Below are positions 8,271 to 8,879 of a stretch of DNA of 8,879 nucleotides, piece after piece. The stretch is from Thermodesulfobacteriota bacterium (GTDB taxonomy: Bacteria; Desulfobacterota_D; UBA1144; Nemesobacterales; UBA2774): positions 1 through 8,879 of the forward strand of contig JBCCIH010000093.1 of the NCBI GenBank assembly GCA_039028315.1, given 5' to 3'. A model generated the notes under the pieces. The model was not told the DNA's origin. It ran no database searches and saw only the letters and a list, made by a program, of their open reading frames with translations. Position 1 is the stretch's first letter; every line of letters starts with the position of its first letter. A program made the position numbers and the translations under genes.

Positions 8271-8717
8271 TTAGAGTCCTTGTGCTGCAAGAATTTCCCT
8301 GCTCTTTTTAAATTCTTCATAAGCCCCGTCGGCCTCTTCTTGCTCCCAGACTTCCTTAGACCATATCTCAACCTTGGTCAGCATGCCGATTAAAACCACT
8401 TCTTTATCTATCCGTGCGTGTTGTCTTAGGTTTTGTGGAATAAGAATTCTTCCCTGACCGTCCATTGGGCAATCTACCGCTCCACCCATTAGGTATCTTA
8501 AAAAGGAAATTACCTCTTGTTTGAACTGGGGAAGTTCTGAGACTTTTCTCTCAATCTCGTTCCATTCCCTAAGCGGATATGCAGCAAGGCACTTATCAAA
8601 ATTGGTTACAATGAAGATTTCACCCCCGTACTTCTCCCGGCACACCTCTCTGAACTTAGAGGGGATGCTTATCCTTCCCTTATCTGTCATCGTATGCTCG
8701 TATCTTCCTCTAAACAT
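8271..8717 (-). CDS. mraZ: Transcriptional regulator MraZ
   Basis: MraZ is a DNA-binding protein of the AbrB-like double-domain family. It forms ring-shaped oligomers and represses the dcw promoter in the bacteria where it has been studied. The 148 residues match the usual length. The N-terminus MFRGRYEHT is typical and fixes the start. Two copies of the fold are visible. The first contains TDKGRISIPSKFR (11-23) and the second MDGQGRILIPQNLRQHA (85-101), followed by VVLIGMLTKVEIWS (107-120). The second copy has a regular DXXXR motif (D86 to R90). In the first, R15 is kept, but the aspartate normally four residues before it is threonine (T11) and an aspartate stands at 12 instead. It is the first gene of the cluster, with a matching operator directly upstream (8725-8759), which indicates autoregulation. 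Confidence 0.97.
   Translation of the reverse strand: MFRGRYEHTMTDKGRISIPSKFREVCREKYGGEIFIVTNFDKCLAAYPLREWNEIERKVSELPQFKQEVISFLRYLMGGAVDCPMDGQGRILIPQNLRQHARIDKEVVLIGMLTKVEIWSKEVWEQEEADGAYEEFKKSREILAAQGL
8277..8281 (-). promoter_or_regulatory. Ribosome binding site that fixes the rsmH start
   Basis: AAGGA on the minus strand lies 10 bases before the ATG at 8266, inside the last codons of mraZ. The spacing is slightly long but workable. Together with the HVPVM motif close downstream, it supports 8266 over the in-frame upstream ATG at 8371. Confidence 0.6.
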
Positions 8718-8724
8718 TGCTGCG

Positions 8725-8728
8725 CCCT
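8725..8728 (-). promoter_or_regulatory. mraZ ribosome binding site, inside the last operator box
   Basis: AGGG on the minus strand lies 7 bases before the mraZ ATG and is the only purine-rich Shine-Dalgarno candidate there. It forms the core of TAGGG, which stands at the phase expected for a fourth operator repeat. Confidence 0.6.
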
Positions 8729-8759
8729 ATTGTGCCACTTCACGCCACTTTGAACCACT
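8725..8759 (-). promoter_or_regulatory. MraZ operator: direct repeats with 10-bp period
   Basis: Reading the minus strand, AGTGG occurs exactly at 8759-8755, 8749-8745 and 8739-8735. TAGGG follows at 8729-8725. Each box is separated from the next by 5 unrelated bases, so the period is one turn of DNA. In E. coli the known MraZ sites are TGGG-type repeats with 5-base spacers in the same place before mraZ, and GTGG-like boxes occur in other lineages. The assignment to MraZ rests on this match of repeat unit, spacing and location. The boxes cover the end of the -10 element, the predicted transcription start and the leader, a position suited to repression. Confidence 0.88.
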
Positions 8760-8785
8760 ATATAAAATTGTGTTAAGTTTGTCAA
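8757..8785 (-). promoter_or_regulatory. Sigma70-type promoter of the dcw cluster
   Basis: On the minus strand a perfect -35 element TTGACA (8785-8780) and a near-consensus -10 element TATAGT (8762-8757) are separated by exactly 17 bases. Transcription should start at one of the A residues near 8749-8751, giving a leader of a little over 30 bases before the mraZ ATG. The DNA upstream of the -35 element (8786-8879) is rich in A and T, with short A runs that could act as an UP element, but I see no gene or clear terminator in it. This is the only promoter I can support in the window. Confidence 0.85.
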
Positions 8786-8879
8786 GTAAGGTTTTGTAAT
8801 TTCTCAATTTTTTATAAATTTATGATATGTAAAATAATGCAGTTTTTTAGGCCAACAATTGCATGTTTAATATTGTAAA

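Noticed and set aside
8267..8371. An in-frame 35-residue N-terminal extension of RsmH, starting at 8371 inside mraZ.
   Set aside because: It overlaps mraZ by 101 bases and is basic with no family resemblance. The ATG at 8266 has its own ribosome site and puts HVPVM at the usual distance from the N-terminus.
8836..8864. Short inverted repeat ATGCA/TGCAT upstream of the promoter, considered as a terminator of a neighbouring gene.
   Set aside because: The stem is only 5 bp with a long loop, and no clear T run follows it on either strand.
1..8879. Possible undescribed accessory system within the cluster.
   Set aside because: Every long stretch is explained by a canonical dcw gene in canonical order, with no extra gene, fusion, broken frame or mobile element signature.

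Overview
This window is the front part of a division and cell wall (dcw) gene cluster, all encoded on the minus strand, so transcription runs from right to left. The order in the direction of transcription is mraZ (8717-8271), rsmH (8266-7301), ftsL (7304-6972), ftsI (6968-5043), murE (5046-3556), murF (3554-2178), mraY (2177-1068) and murD (1055 to beyond base 1). No plus-strand gene, RNA gene, mobile element or CRISPR array is supported. The murD reading frame is cut by the left edge, so the rest of the cluster (usually ftsW, murG, murC and so on) would lie outside the window.

The right end holds the control region. A strong sigma70-type promoter (TTGACA, 17-base spacer, TATAGT) sits at 8757-8785. 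It runs directly into a 10-bp-periodic array of AGTGG boxes at 8725-8759, which has the form of an MraZ operator. The first box overlaps the -10 element, and the last, degenerate box (TAGGG) also serves as the mraZ Shine-Dalgarno sequence. This is the expected layout for autorepression of the cluster by MraZ. The 94 bases beyond the -35 element are A/T-rich and show no gene.

The genes are packed with gaps or overlaps of 12 bases or less: two ATGA overlaps, two junctions of 0-1 base, one of 3, one of 4 and one of 12. This implies a single transcript with translational coupling. The products act together. RsmH methylates 16S rRNA. FtsL and FtsI belong to the septal peptidoglycan synthase complex. 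MurD, MurE and MurF add D-Glu, the third residue and D-Ala-D-Ala to the UDP-MurNAc peptide, and MraY moves that precursor to the lipid carrier to make lipid I.

The organism is a bacterium with a normal peptidoglycan wall. MurE carries the DNPR signature of meso-diaminopimelate enzymes. Together with the canonical dcw order and a class B PBP with one C-terminal PASTA domain, this suggests a diderm, perhaps of deltaproteobacterial grade (Desulfobacterota or a related phylum) with moderately low G+C. The lineage is an inference from general family resemblance and is not secure. I see no undescribed system here. The points worth a second look are the MraZ operator and its overlaps, a shifted aspartate in the first DXXXR motif of MraZ, the PASTA tail of FtsI, and a murE start without a Shine-Dalgarno sequence.
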